DNA of 34,270 nt from an uncultured Collinsella sp. (lineage in GTDB: Bacteria > Actinomycetota > Coriobacteriia > Coriobacteriales > Coriobacteriaceae), in NCBI GenBank assembly GCA_900751695.1, contig CAADSS010000088.1, positions 1 through 34,270 of the forward strand, given 5' to 3'. Position 1 is the stretch's first letter. Every line of letters begins with the position of its first letter. A model generated the notes under the pieces. It searched no databases. It was not told the origin of the DNA and saw only the letters and a list, made by a program, of their open reading frames with translations. The position numbers and the translations under genes were made by a program. Positions 17,902 through 25,472 of this stretch are shown in pieces.

Positions 17902-20900
17902 TCATGCGAGACCAGTACTCAAAATACTACATTGCTTGCGACGACGATCGCCCAGCGTTACGCCCGCGGCCACGAGCGTCACACCGCCGATGACGAAGAC
18001 CTCGCCCGCAAGCGCGGAGTTGTCACCCGTCTGGGCGAGCGCACCATCCGCCGCCTGCTTCTTGGCAGCGGGGGCCTTTGCGGCGGCCTGCGTAACCTGG
18101 GGCTTGGCCTGCGGCTCGGCCTTGGGATGATACTTGTCGTACTCGGTCTGTGCGGCTGCCAGGGTGCCCTTGGCATCGTTAAGCTCTGCCAGCGCGGCGG
18201 CATAGACGTCGTTGGCATCGGACAGCTTGGCATCGGCGTCGGCCTCGGCCTGCTTCAGACCCTTCTCGGCGTCGACGGCGGCCTTATAGCGAGCATAGGC
18301 AGCATTGAGCTTGGGCAGCTGATTTTGTGCCGTCCAGCCCGCGTTGAATACCGTTACTCCGGCGGCAAGGGAAGCCTCAGGATTGACATGATCAAGATCG
18401 GCCTGAAGGGCCTTGTCACGTTCAAGCTCGGTCTTGGCATCGTCGATGTCCTTTTTTGCGTCCTCGACTGCCTGGTTGGCGGCAGCGAGCTGCTCCTGAG
18501 CAGTGTTCACGCCGGCGCCGGCGTCGGCAAGGGCTGCCTTGGCATCATCGAGAGCCTTTTGAGCGGCGGCATAGCGCTGGAATGAGGCATTCGCGGCATC
18601 GAGGGCCGTCTGGGCAGACGTGACCTCCTGCTGTGCGGTGGCAAGTACCTGCTTCTTGTTGGCGACCGTCTGCTGCGCGTTCGAGAGGGCGGCTGTCGCT
18701 ACGGCCTCGGCATCGTTAACGCCAGCCTGGGCGGCTTTGTCAGCCGCCACCGCCTTGCTGAACGCGTCCTGCTTGTTCGTGAGATCCCTCTGGGCCGCAT
18801 CGCACTTGGCGGTAAGGTCCTTGACCGAAGCGGTAGCGTCGCCATACGCCTTTTTGGCCTTATCGGACTTTGCCTTGGCGGCATCGTAATCGCCCTGGGC
18901 CTTCGCCTTGCGGGCGGAAGCCTTGGAGGCGTTCGTCTGGCAATCGGTGACCGTCGCGTTGGCCTTGTCGAGAGCAGTCTGAGCAGCGGTGGCTTCGCTC
19001 TTGGCGGCTTCGAGCTTCTGATTAAGCGCGTCAATGTCAATACCAGAGCCATCAAACTCGCTCTTGGCGGCGTCATAGGCACCCTTGGCGGTTGCAGTGG
19101 CAGCCTGAGCGCTCTCATACTCGCCCTTGGCGGTGTTCACGTTCGTGCCGGCAGCCTTAAAGGCCTCTTGAGCGTCAAACTGCTTGTTGAGCGCATCGTT
19201 ATAGGCGCCGCTAGCAGTTCCAAACTTCTTCTGCGCATCGGCGAGCTTGCCCTGAAGCTCCTTGAGCTGCTGCTTTTGTGCCTGCGTACCGCCGGCGCTG
19301 TAAGCGGAGTCAATGTAGTCGTTCACGAGCTTCTTGAACTTGGAGACAGTGAAATCAGCCTGAGTGTCATCAGCGCTGTAATCGAATATGGTTACCTCGG
19401 AATCGGTGTTCTTACCGCTACCGGTCGCGATGCCGATTGCCGTCATATCGGAATCGATGATATTGAGATAGTGCCCACACTCATGGTAGATGCTGTTGTA
19501 GTTCTGGTAGAAGTAATAGGAATCATATCGGTGGCTACCGAATTCGTCGCCATACTGCTCTACATACTTGTCGAAAATCTCCTTCTCCTGAGTGTAGAGG
19601 CCGGTATAGGGCCAGCCGAGCGTGTCGACAGTCTCGCCTCCCATGTAGACGCCGCCGCCACCTGCGAGATTCTCAGCATTATCGAAATAGTGATCCGAGT
19701 GTCCCCAAATATTCGATGAATAGGATGCGTTGAGCGCTGCTGCAGCCGTCATACGGAGGCTAACGCTCAGCTCCGACTGACCGTTGGCCTTGCGGATGTT
19801 GTTCTGAGTATCGAGATACGTCAGCGCATTGCGCAGCTGCTCGAGAGAGAGCGGATTGGTCTCGCGAGACATATCCTGATCGACATAGCTGTCATACCAG
19901 CTAGCCTTGTCATATCGCTGGTTCGTGTTGGGCGCGCCGGTGAGCATAGACGATGCAGCGCTGGCATTGGCCTTCTGCTGGGCAGTAAAATCGCTGCTGT
20001 TGCTAATGTAGGCCATAAAACCGAGCATGCCGTTATTGATGATGTCTTGATTGACAGTCATGTTGGACTTGAGCTCGGCAATCTGCTGCTCAAGCTTGTC
20101 CACCTCTGCGCTAGCGGCATCGCTGGCAGCCTCCGCAGCGTCTGCGGCATCGCATGCCGCCTTGTACTCGGCTCGTTTGTCGTCCCTATCCTTTACGGCC
20201 TGATCGTAGACAGCCTTCTTGTCTGCCTCGGTCTGCTGGGCTTGATTGTACGCGGCCTTAGCGGTGTTGTACTTGTTCGTCAGGTCGCCGAGTTTGCCGC
20301 TGGCTTCGTCGTATGCGGTCTGCGCGGACGAAACGGCAGCGTTGGCGGCGTTGGCTTTCTCTTGCGCGGCAGTGACAGCAGCCTGGGCGGTCTGCAGATT
20401 CGCCTGTGCGGTGGCGTCTGCAGTCGTCGCAGCAGCGAGCTCCGCCTGCGCGGCCTTGAGCTCACCAGCAGCGGCGACCTTGGCAGCCTCGAGCGCTTTC
20501 AGGTCGACGCCCGCGCCAGAAGTAGCGGCATCGAGCGCGGCCTGTGCCTGGTCCAGCTTCTTCTGGGCGTTGGCCTGTGCGGTGGTTGCGGTGGCGAGGG
20601 CAGCGGCAGTCTCCTGCTTCTTGGCCTGGGCGGACGTCAGAGCAGACTCGGCATCGCTCTTTGCCTGCTCGGCATTGGAGACAGCCGTCTTAGCGGCATC
20701 GAGCTCACCCTTGGCCGTCTTCACATCGGCATTCGCCGCATCAAGCTTTGCCTGCGCGTCCTCGACGTCCTTCTTGGCGGCCTCGTACTTATCCATACCA
20801 CCCATGGCATTGAACTTGTCCTGGGCATCATCGAGGGCTTTCTTGGCGTCGTCGCGCTTTTTCTCGGCATCCTTAAGCGCCTGGGTCTTGTCCTCGACGC

Positions 20901-21417
20901 TCTTGTTGGCCTGATCGAGCTGATCGTTCAGGTCGCCCAGCTTCTTCTGCTGCTGCTCGGCTTTGTCGACGGCCGCCTTAAGCTCGTCGATCTTCTCATG
21001 AAGCGCAGCGACTTCTGCCGCATTCTGCTCGGCGCCGTTATCGGTCACGGCCTGCGAAGCCTGGTCTTTTTGCTGCTGAGCCTGCTTCTGCGCCTGGCCC
21101 GCGGCGTCGGCCTTCTTCTGAGCCGCATCGTAGGCCGCCTTGGCAGCCTCAAACTGCTTTGCCGATTCCTCGGCCAGCTGCGCCGCTGTCTTCGCGACCG
21201 CCTGGTTGCCGGCAACGACGGTGCTCTCGATGGGGCTTTCGCCCTTTGCGGCATCGGTGGTATCACCGGCCGGCGCGGCGATTGCCGCCAGCGGCGACAT
21301 GAGCGGCTGGGCGATCAGGCCCGCCGTCAAAACAGTTGCGACGGCGCGGTTGGCGACATCCCTCACGTTGACGGTCTTACTCGGAGACGAAAGATGCTTT
21401 GGACTGTACTTTGCCAT
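17902..21417 (-). CDS. Giant coiled-coil surface protein with central CAP domain and LAQTG anchor
   Basis: 1171 residues. A signal peptide (hydrophobic RAVATVLTAGLIAQPLMSPL) probably ends near AIAA, residue 48. Residues ~70-450 and ~705-1110 are Ala/Lys/Glu/Asp/Gln-rich heptad-like coiled coils. Between them, at ~520-690, lies a CAP (SCP/PR-1) domain: LRMTAAAALNASYSSNIWGH, His576, NAENLA with Glu582, and YHECGHYLNII with His649. The C-terminus has a sortase-like LAQTG at 1127-1131, a hydrophobic stretch (VFVIGGVTLVAAGVTLG) and a basic DRRRK. The expected location is covalently wall-anchored, projecting outward. The start at 21417 follows AAGGGAG by 7 bases. It is probably an adhesin or host- or wall-interacting protein; ligand and activity are unknown. 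Confidence 0.9.
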   Translation of the reverse strand: MAKYSPKHLSSPSKTVNVRDVANRAVATVLTAGLIAQPLMSPLAAIAAPAGDTTDAAKGESPIESTVVAGNQAVAKTAAQLAEESAKQFEAAKAAYDAAQKKADAAGQAQKQAQQQKDQASQAVTDNGAEQNAAEVAALHEKIDELKAAVDKAEQQQKKLGDLNDQLDQANKSVEDKTQALKDAEKKRDDAKKALDDAQDKFNAMGGMDKYEAAKKDVEDAQAKLDAANADVKTAKGELDAAKTAVSNAEQAKSDAESALTSAQAKKQETAAALATATTAQANAQKKLDQAQAALDAATSGAGVDLKALEAAKVAAAGELKAAQAELAAATTADATAQANLQTAQAAVTAAQEKANAANAAVSSAQTAYDEASGKLGDLTNKYNTAKAAYNQAQQTEADKKAVYDQAVKDRDDKRAEYKAACDAADAAEAASDAASAEVDKLEQQIAELKSNMTVNQDIINNGMLGFMAYISNSSDFTAQQKANASAASSMLTGAPNTNQRYDKASWYDSYVDQDMSRETNPLSLEQLRNALTYLDTQNNIRKANGQSELSVSLRMTAAAALNASYSSNIWGHSDHYFDNAENLAGGGGVYMGGETVDTLGWPYTGLYTQEKEIFDKYVEQYGDEFGSHRYDSYYFYQNYNSIYHECGHYLNIIDSDMTAIGIATGSGKNTDSEVTIFDYSADDTQADFTVSKFKKLVNDYIDSAYSAGGTQAQKQQLKELQGKLADAQKKFGTASGAYNDALNKQFDAQEAFKAAGTNVNTAKGEYESAQAATATAKGAYDAAKSEFDGSGIDIDALNQKLEAAKSEATAAQTALDKANATVTDCQTNASKASARKAKAQGDYDAAKAKSDKAKKAYGDATASVKDLTAKCDAAQRDLTNKQDAFSKAVAADKAAQAGVNDAEAVATAALSNAQQTVANKKQVLATAQQEVTSAQTALDAANASFQRYAAAQKALDDAKAALADAGAGVNTAQEQLAAANQAVEDAKKDIDDAKTELERDKALQADLDHVNPEASLAAGVTVFNAGWTAQNQLPKLNAAYARYKAAVDAEKGLKQAEADADAKLSDANDVYAAALAELNDAKGTLAAAQTEYDKYHPKAEPQAKPQVTQAAAKAPAAKKQAADGALAQTGDNSALAGEVFVIGGVTLVAAGVTLGDRRRKQCSILSTGLA

Positions 21418-21482
21418 GTTGTGCTCCCTTCGACACAACGCTATCTGCGTTACCGCGAGTCTAGGGCCGCATTTCCAGGTCT

Positions 21483-21496
21483 TTGTTGCGCAACAA
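21483..21496. promoter_or_regulatory. 14-bp perfect palindrome upstream of the surface-protein gene
   Basis: TTGTTGCGCAACAA is perfectly self-complementary and lies 66 bases upstream of the surface-protein start. A weaker related motif (GTTGTTCAACAG) follows about 25 bases on. It could be an operator for the surface-protein promoter; only the symmetry is observed. Confidence 0.35.
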
Positions 21497-21705
21497 TGCG
21501 GCAAAGCGGGCAAGTCGGTTGTTCAACAGCTTTCGACACAGTTCCGTCACATATGCAGTTGAGATTGATTCATTTTACGAGGCGTTGCTAAATGCAGGCA
21601 AAGCCGTTTGGACGCCCCATCCCGCGCCCCGGAATCCGTTCCACTTGCCACGGTGTAGAGTAATAGCAGCAAGCGCAACGCGGCCCGTGCTAGAACGAGG
21701 TGAAC

Positions 21706-22845
21706 ATGGAACTCGACAAACAACAGATCAAGCGACTGCGTGAGCGCCATCATCGGCGCCACGGCATCCGTCCTGCCCATAGCGAGGCAGCTGAGCAGGC
21801 AAGTCGCTTTTTGAAGCAGGCATTCAACATTCGCGAGGGTCGCGCGCCCTATCACGTGATTCGCAAGCGCTTTGTAAACGGGGCGCGCCTGACCGGCTCT
21901 CACCTGTGTATCCTCATCATCGCCATGCTCATCGCGAGCATCGGCCTCGATATCGACTCGGACATTGCCATCGTGGGCGCTATGCTCATCTGCCCGCTCA
22001 TGGGCTCGGTCCTTGCCATGGCATATGGCATCGCCACGCTCGACCGCGAGATTACCGTCGAGGCCGTCGCCGGCCTCGCGCTGCAGATGGTCTTTTGCCT
22101 GGTCACGTCCACGCTGTACTTTAAGCTCTCGCCCCTTGGCACCACCACGGCCGCCATTATCGACAACTCGACGCCCACCGTCTGGGACCTTGCCGTCGCG
22201 CTCGCGGGCGGCTTTGCGGGTGGCCTGGGCAACTCGCGCGATCAGGAACCCGCCACGCTCATCGCCGGCGTGGCCGTGGCGACCGCGCTCATGCCGCCCC
22301 TGTGCGCGGCGGGCTATGGTATTGCCATCGCGAGCGGATCGCTGTTCTTCTCGGCCCTCTACGAGTTTGGCATCAACGTCGTCTTTATCGCGCTGGCGGC
22401 CGAAGCCGTGCTGCTTATCTTGCGCGTGCCGCTCAAGCGTGACCTGAACGGAGACGGCGTCGTAACGGCCGAGGAAGACGCCGAGATTGACGAGCTGTCG
22501 CGCAAGGTGCGCCGCCGCATCATTGTGGGCACGGTGATCTTTGCCATCCCCTGCATCGTTATGACCGCGGGCTCCATTGGCTCGGCGCAGGCCGGCGTGC
22601 AGGACGGCTACGGCGTCACCGAGACCACGCGTGAGCTCGCCGCGGTGCTGCCGGGCTTTAAGGATTACACCGTCGCTGTCGAGACCTCGGCTACCGAAGG
22701 CGAGGAAGAGGGCATCGTCGAGCGCGAGGTTGTCGCCCACGTGACGACAAGCGAGGCGCTTGGGGCACACGACCGTCACCTCGCCCGCAAGCTCATCGAC
22801 CTCAACGTGCCTGAGCTCGATCGCGTGGAGTTCGATGTCAAGTGA
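21706..22845 (+). CDS. DUF389 family membrane protein with EF-hand-like loop
   Basis: A 379-residue protein. Residues ~65-235 hold several hydrophobic segments with DUF389 signatures (IVGAMLICPLMGSVLAMAYG, GGLGNSRDQEPATLIAGVAV, ATALMPPLCAAGYGIA). A hydrophilic insert follows, carrying the loop DLNGDGVVTAEE, which fits the EF-hand DxNxDGxxxxxE calcium pattern. One more hydrophobic segment and a soluble C-terminal domain complete it. DUF389 function is not established. ATG at 21706 is preferred because GAGG lies 5 bases upstream; a GTG at 21700 overlaps that SD. It is divergent from the surface-protein gene. Confidence 0.88.
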   Translation: MELDKQQIKRLRERHHRRHGIRPAHSEAAEQASRFLKQAFNIREGRAPYHVIRKRFVNGARLTGSHLCILIIAMLIASIGLDIDSDIAIVGAMLICPLMGSVLAMAYGIATLDREITVEAVAGLALQMVFCLVTSTLYFKLSPLGTTTAAIIDNSTPTVWDLAVALAGGFAGGLGNSRDQEPATLIAGVAVATALMPPLCAAGYGIAIASGSLFFSALYEFGINVVFIALAAEAVLLILRVPLKRDLNGDGVVTAEEDAEIDELSRKVRRRIIVGTVIFAIPCIVMTAGSIGSAQAGVQDGYGVTETTRELAAVLPGFKDYTVAVETSATEGEEEGIVEREVVAHVTTSEALGAHDRHLARKLIDLNVPELDRVEFDVK

Positions 22846-22920
22846 TGCCGGCGCGGGATGAATGCTCGCACGGACGCAAGCTACGACGAGGCGCAGACGC
22901 GACACGGACACGAGCAAATA

Positions 22921-22963
22921 GCGGGGTGCAGTTCACACCCGCGCCCCGCTCGCCGTTTTATTG
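22921..22963 (+). terminator. Terminator of the DUF389 gene
   Basis: GCGGGG (22921-22926) pairs with CCCCGC (22944-22949), with extra pairing of GTG/CAC inside. GTTTTATT follows at 22955-22962. It may also serve the convergent minus-strand gene (stop at 22971). Confidence 0.6.
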
Positions 22964-22970
22964 CCATGAA

Positions 22971-23420
22971 TCAACTGTCCGGATCGACCTCGCCAGACTC
23001 CACCATAAACGTAGGCTTGGTGCTCACCAGATAAAATCGGGTCACTTTGCTATCTCTAAATAGATAGAGCTGGCCCTGCTCGCGTCGGCGTGACATATAC
23101 GCCACGTGGACCGTACCAAATTCTTCGCCGTTTTCCTTCTTTAATAACAGGATGTTGGGGTCATCCGTACGCTTAAACTGCCCGTCAACACTGCTTCCGT
23201 CTTTGTTGACCAGTTGCCATCGACAGCCATCCTCCTCATGAAAGGCCAGGATTTCCAGACTCGTTTTGTCATCCCGATAGAAACCATCAATGGCAAACCC
23301 TTCGGAAGCGCATTCCTGCATATAGGACGTTTCTCGACTTATAGAAAACAGCCCTGTAGCGCCCAGGAGCACAGCCAGGCAGACCACTGCAAGGGTTATC
23401 GAAATAGCACGGCGACCCAT
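22971..23420 (-). CDS. Small membrane-anchored protein of unknown function
   Basis: 149 residues. One N-terminal hydrophobic segment (ISITLAVVCLAVLLGATGLF) would anchor or export it. The remainder is a soluble, beta-rich-looking domain (FAIDGFYRDDKTSLEILAF, CRWQLVNKDGSSVDGQFKR, TVHVAYMSRRREQGQLYLF) with two cysteines. I do not recognise the family. No clear SD precedes the ATG, so the start is uncertain. The base composition is lower in G+C than its neighbours. It follows the chimeric remnant on the same strand, suggesting an accessory patch at 22971-24009. Confidence 0.6.
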   Translation of the reverse strand: MGRRAISITLAVVCLAVLLGATGLFSISRETSYMQECASEGFAIDGFYRDDKTSLEILAFHEEDGCRWQLVNKDGSSVDGQFKRTDDPNILLLKKENGEEFGTVHVAYMSRRREQGQLYLFRDSKVTRFYLVSTKPTFMVESGEVDPDS

Positions 23421-23526
23421 GCTAGCCCAACCGATAGTTGTTTAACGGAGCGCGAAACATACCTGGAACCTCAGATATCAGGGGGAACGTCGCCAGCAGG
23501 CTGGTGACAACTATATGTTTCTGACA

Positions 23527-24009
23527 TCAAACCATATGGCTGCCACTCGCGGAGGGGACATCGGCGAACGGCGTATTGGACTCCCCCGCCGTAACGGCGA
23601 GCCGCTCTTCTTCCTCGCCCCTGAGAGCCGGGGTCTCAGCCGTGAACGTCGAGGTTCGACTGGTGCCGTCTTGTACGATACAGGTGAGGGTTAGCGTGTT
23701 TTTGTGGTTGGGAATGAGACCGATGACCTTGAGCTCGTGATCCGTCGCCGGCGTATCGCCACCGTGGGACGTGCGGAAAAGGCGGCGACTTTGGACGTAT
23801 CGTCGGTTTTTCCACGACTGCGTCGGCATCATAATGGTACCGGTCTCGCCCACCGCCTGAAGCAGGGCCTCGATCACCGACTGCGAGCCGCCGCACACAT
23901 ACCCAAGCGCGCTGAGCGAGCAATGGACCATAACAGTCTGTCCCACGCGCATACCGACGGCAGAAAGCGCGTCGAGGATATTCTGCTTCAGCACGATTTT
24001 CCGGTCCAT
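23527..24009 (-). pseudogene. Chimeric remnant: AAC(3)-like N-terminus joined to a sulfotransferase-like fragment
   Basis: The 160-residue ORF starts like an aminoglycoside 3-N-acetyltransferase (Antibiotic_NAT family): residues ~10-68 include VGMRVGQTVMVHCSLSALGY, the CGGSQSVIEALLQAVG segment and TGTIMMPTQSWKN. After about residue 68 the similarity stops, roughly 200 residues short of a full AAC(3). The rest, from about residue 85 (GGDTPATDHELKVIGLIPNH and the NTLTLTCIVQDGT segment), resembles the N-terminal beta domain of aryl-sulfate sulfotransferases rather than any acetyltransferase. I read this as a deletion fusing two genes, with the junction between 23745 and 23806. Catalytic residues of both enzymes beyond this are absent, so no activity is expected. 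The upstream SD is GGGGCGG-like and weak. Confidence 0.65.
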
Positions 24010-24057
24010 TGCCGCCCCTTTCTATTTCTAAGCTCGTCTTCTCACTATTGACAGCCG

Positions 24058-24096
24058 AAAATGATCCGTTTTCCTCCGTCCCCGAGGGATCATTTT
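24058..24096 (-). terminator. Terminator of the 3-hydroxyacyl-CoA dehydrogenase gene
   Basis: Perfect 10-bp arms AAAATGATCC (24058-24067) and GGATCATTTT (24087-24096) begin immediately after the stop codon at 24097. The A/T-rich arm ends supply the T tract on the minus strand. Confidence 0.85.
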
Positions 24097-25056
24097 TTAG
24101 TACTTGAAGAAGCCCTCGCCCGAGCTTTCGCCCAGCTTGCCTTCGTCGAGCATCTGCTTGAGAACGGATGCCATGGCCTTAAAGTTGTAAGGCATCATCA
24201 TCTTTTTGAGCAGCGGGCTCACCAGGCCCGGGACCTTCTGATACTGCATAACGATGTTGTAGGCCGTCTGGATGCCCACCGTGTCAAACACGCGGAACGG
24301 ACCTTTGGGCGCGCCAGTGCCGCGCGTCCATGCGAGGTCGATGCTCTTGGGGTCACTCACGCCCGAGACATACAGGTCAAGGCCCGAAAGCAGCCACGGC
24401 ACCAGCATGGAGTTGAGCAGGTAACCGTTCTTTTCCTTGTTGACGGGCAGGGCAAGCATACGGATATCGTTAGCAAAGTCGACAAGCTCATCGAAATAGC
24501 GCTTGTCGGTCTGGTCCTGAGCCATGACCTCGGTCATGTTGTTCTTCCAGATGGAATTGGCAAAGTGCAGCGACAAGTACTTCTCGGGGCGGCCGGTGTA
24601 CTTGGCAAAGGTACTCGGCAGCAGCGTGGAGGAGTTGGTCACGACGACGGTCTTTTGCGGGAGGACCGGGGCGAGCTTCTTGTAGAAGTCAATCTTTGCC
24701 TGGGTGTCCTCGGCCATAGATTCGATGACCAGATCGGCGTCGGCCACTGCCTTGGCAAGATCGAGCTCCAGCTTGAGTGTGGTGTAGGCACGCTCGACGG
24801 CGGCGAGCGCCGCCTCCTTGTCGAAGGGCTGACCGCTATCGGCAATACCGGCGCACCACTCGCCCGTGCCGTCCGCCATGCCCTCGATAGCAGCGATGTA
24901 CTCCTCGCGCACATGATCGATCTTGGGCTGGGTGCGGCCGATACTGCCCTCGCTGCGCAGCCAAATCGTTACATCAAAGCCGCAGTAGGCAGCCTGAAAG
25001 GCAATCTGGCTTCCCAGCACGCCGCCGCCGGCAACGCAAACGGTCTTGTAGCTCAT
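24097..25056 (-). CDS. 3-hydroxyacyl-CoA dehydrogenase (3-hydroxybutyryl-CoA type)
   Basis: A 319-residue cytosolic NAD(P)-dependent enzyme. A Rossmann motif opens the protein (VCVAGGGVLGSQIAFQAAYC), followed by ADLVIESMAEDTQAKIDFYK, TNSSTLLPS, the catalytic-His strand YLSLHFANSIWKNNMTEVM and the C-terminal domain (GYLLNSMLVPWLLS, GTGAPKGPFRVFDTVG). It would interconvert 3-hydroxyacyl-CoA and 3-oxoacyl-CoA. The exact chain-length preference is not visible. AGAGGA precedes the ATG, and a reasonable promoter is present about 80 bases upstream. It stands alone between two terminators, near the acyl-CoA dehydratase activase gene, which hints at a shared acyl-CoA pathway (inference). Confidence 0.92.
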   Translation of the reverse strand: MSYKTVCVAGGGVLGSQIAFQAAYCGFDVTIWLRSEGSIGRTQPKIDHVREEYIAAIEGMADGTGEWCAGIADSGQPFDKEAALAAVERAYTTLKLELDLAKAVADADLVIESMAEDTQAKIDFYKKLAPVLPQKTVVVTNSSTLLPSTFAKYTGRPEKYLSLHFANSIWKNNMTEVMAQDQTDKRYFDELVDFANDIRMLALPVNKEKNGYLLNSMLVPWLLSGLDLYVSGVSDPKSIDLAWTRGTGAPKGPFRVFDTVGIQTAYNIVMQYQKVPGLVSPLLKKMMMPYNFKAMASVLKQMLDEGKLGESSGEGFFKY

Positions 25057-25133
25057 AAGAACAGTCCTCTCTTACGTAATTCCATAGATGTGTATTTATT
25101 CAACCGTAAGGAGGACGCGCGCTGGGGGTGGGT

Positions 25134-25161
25134 TCTATAAACGGACGGTAATTTGCGGCAA
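25134..25161 (-). promoter_or_regulatory. Putative promoter of the 3-hydroxyacyl-CoA dehydrogenase gene
   Basis: On the minus strand TTGCCG (25161-25156) and TATAGA (25139-25134) are separated by 16 bases, about 80 bases before the ATG. It fits a housekeeping sigma promoter moderately well. Confidence 0.45.
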
Positions 25162-25225
25162 ACGGCTACACTTGTTCATTAACTCTCGATTTTGAGGGCA
25201 TTTTTTGGCGCTGCTGAACCGCTGT

Positions 25226-25355
25226 TTTCGGAAGTGCGGGGAAAGATCGGGTTTCGCCGACCAGACCGGCTTTTTTTACAACAAAACCGCAGGTCGCGAG
25301 AGTCTAAAAAGGCGGTGTGCTCGGGAGGTTCGCGTTTTTCCCCGCACTTCCGAAA
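25226..25355. repeat. 130-bp element bounded by 19-bp perfect inverted repeats
   Basis: TTTCGGAAGTGCGGGGAAA at 25226-25244 is exactly inverted at 25337-25355. The ~92 bases between are non-coding in appearance, with runs of T and A. The 416-bp space at 25057-25472 otherwise holds the dehydrogenase promoter and leader and one terminator. A 90-codon ORF spans the element on the minus strand but has no SD and looks like read-through of the repeat. It may be a small non-autonomous mobile or structured element. Confidence 0.7.
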
Positions 25356-25409
25356 TTTGAGTGCACAGAAGGCTGCGACAAAACGATTTACGCAACATAT
25401 GTCCAGCAA

Positions 25410-25444
25410 AAACGGGTGGTAGCCGGTACGGCTGCCACCCGTTT
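25410..25444. terminator. Terminator of the activase-like gene
   Basis: 16-base arms (25410-25425 and 25429-25444; core ACGGGTGGTAGCCG) pair with one wobble around GTA. On the minus strand the stem ends in GTTTTT. It lies 28 bases after the stop at 25473. Confidence 0.85.
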
Positions 25445-25472
25445 GCCTCATATCTAGCCCAAAGCAGGCCAG

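Noticed and set aside
20047..21591. Plus-strand ORF of 514 codons
   Set aside because: A Leu/Gly-rich mirror of the coiled-coil surface gene; it has no SD and no recognisable domain.
25101..25125. Strong AAGGAGG on the plus strand as evidence for a small gene
   Set aside because: The following frames start only with GTG and stop within a few codons.
25179..25451. Minus-strand ORF of 90 codons
   Set aside because: It crosses the 19-bp inverted repeats and a terminator, lacks an SD and shows no protein-like pattern.
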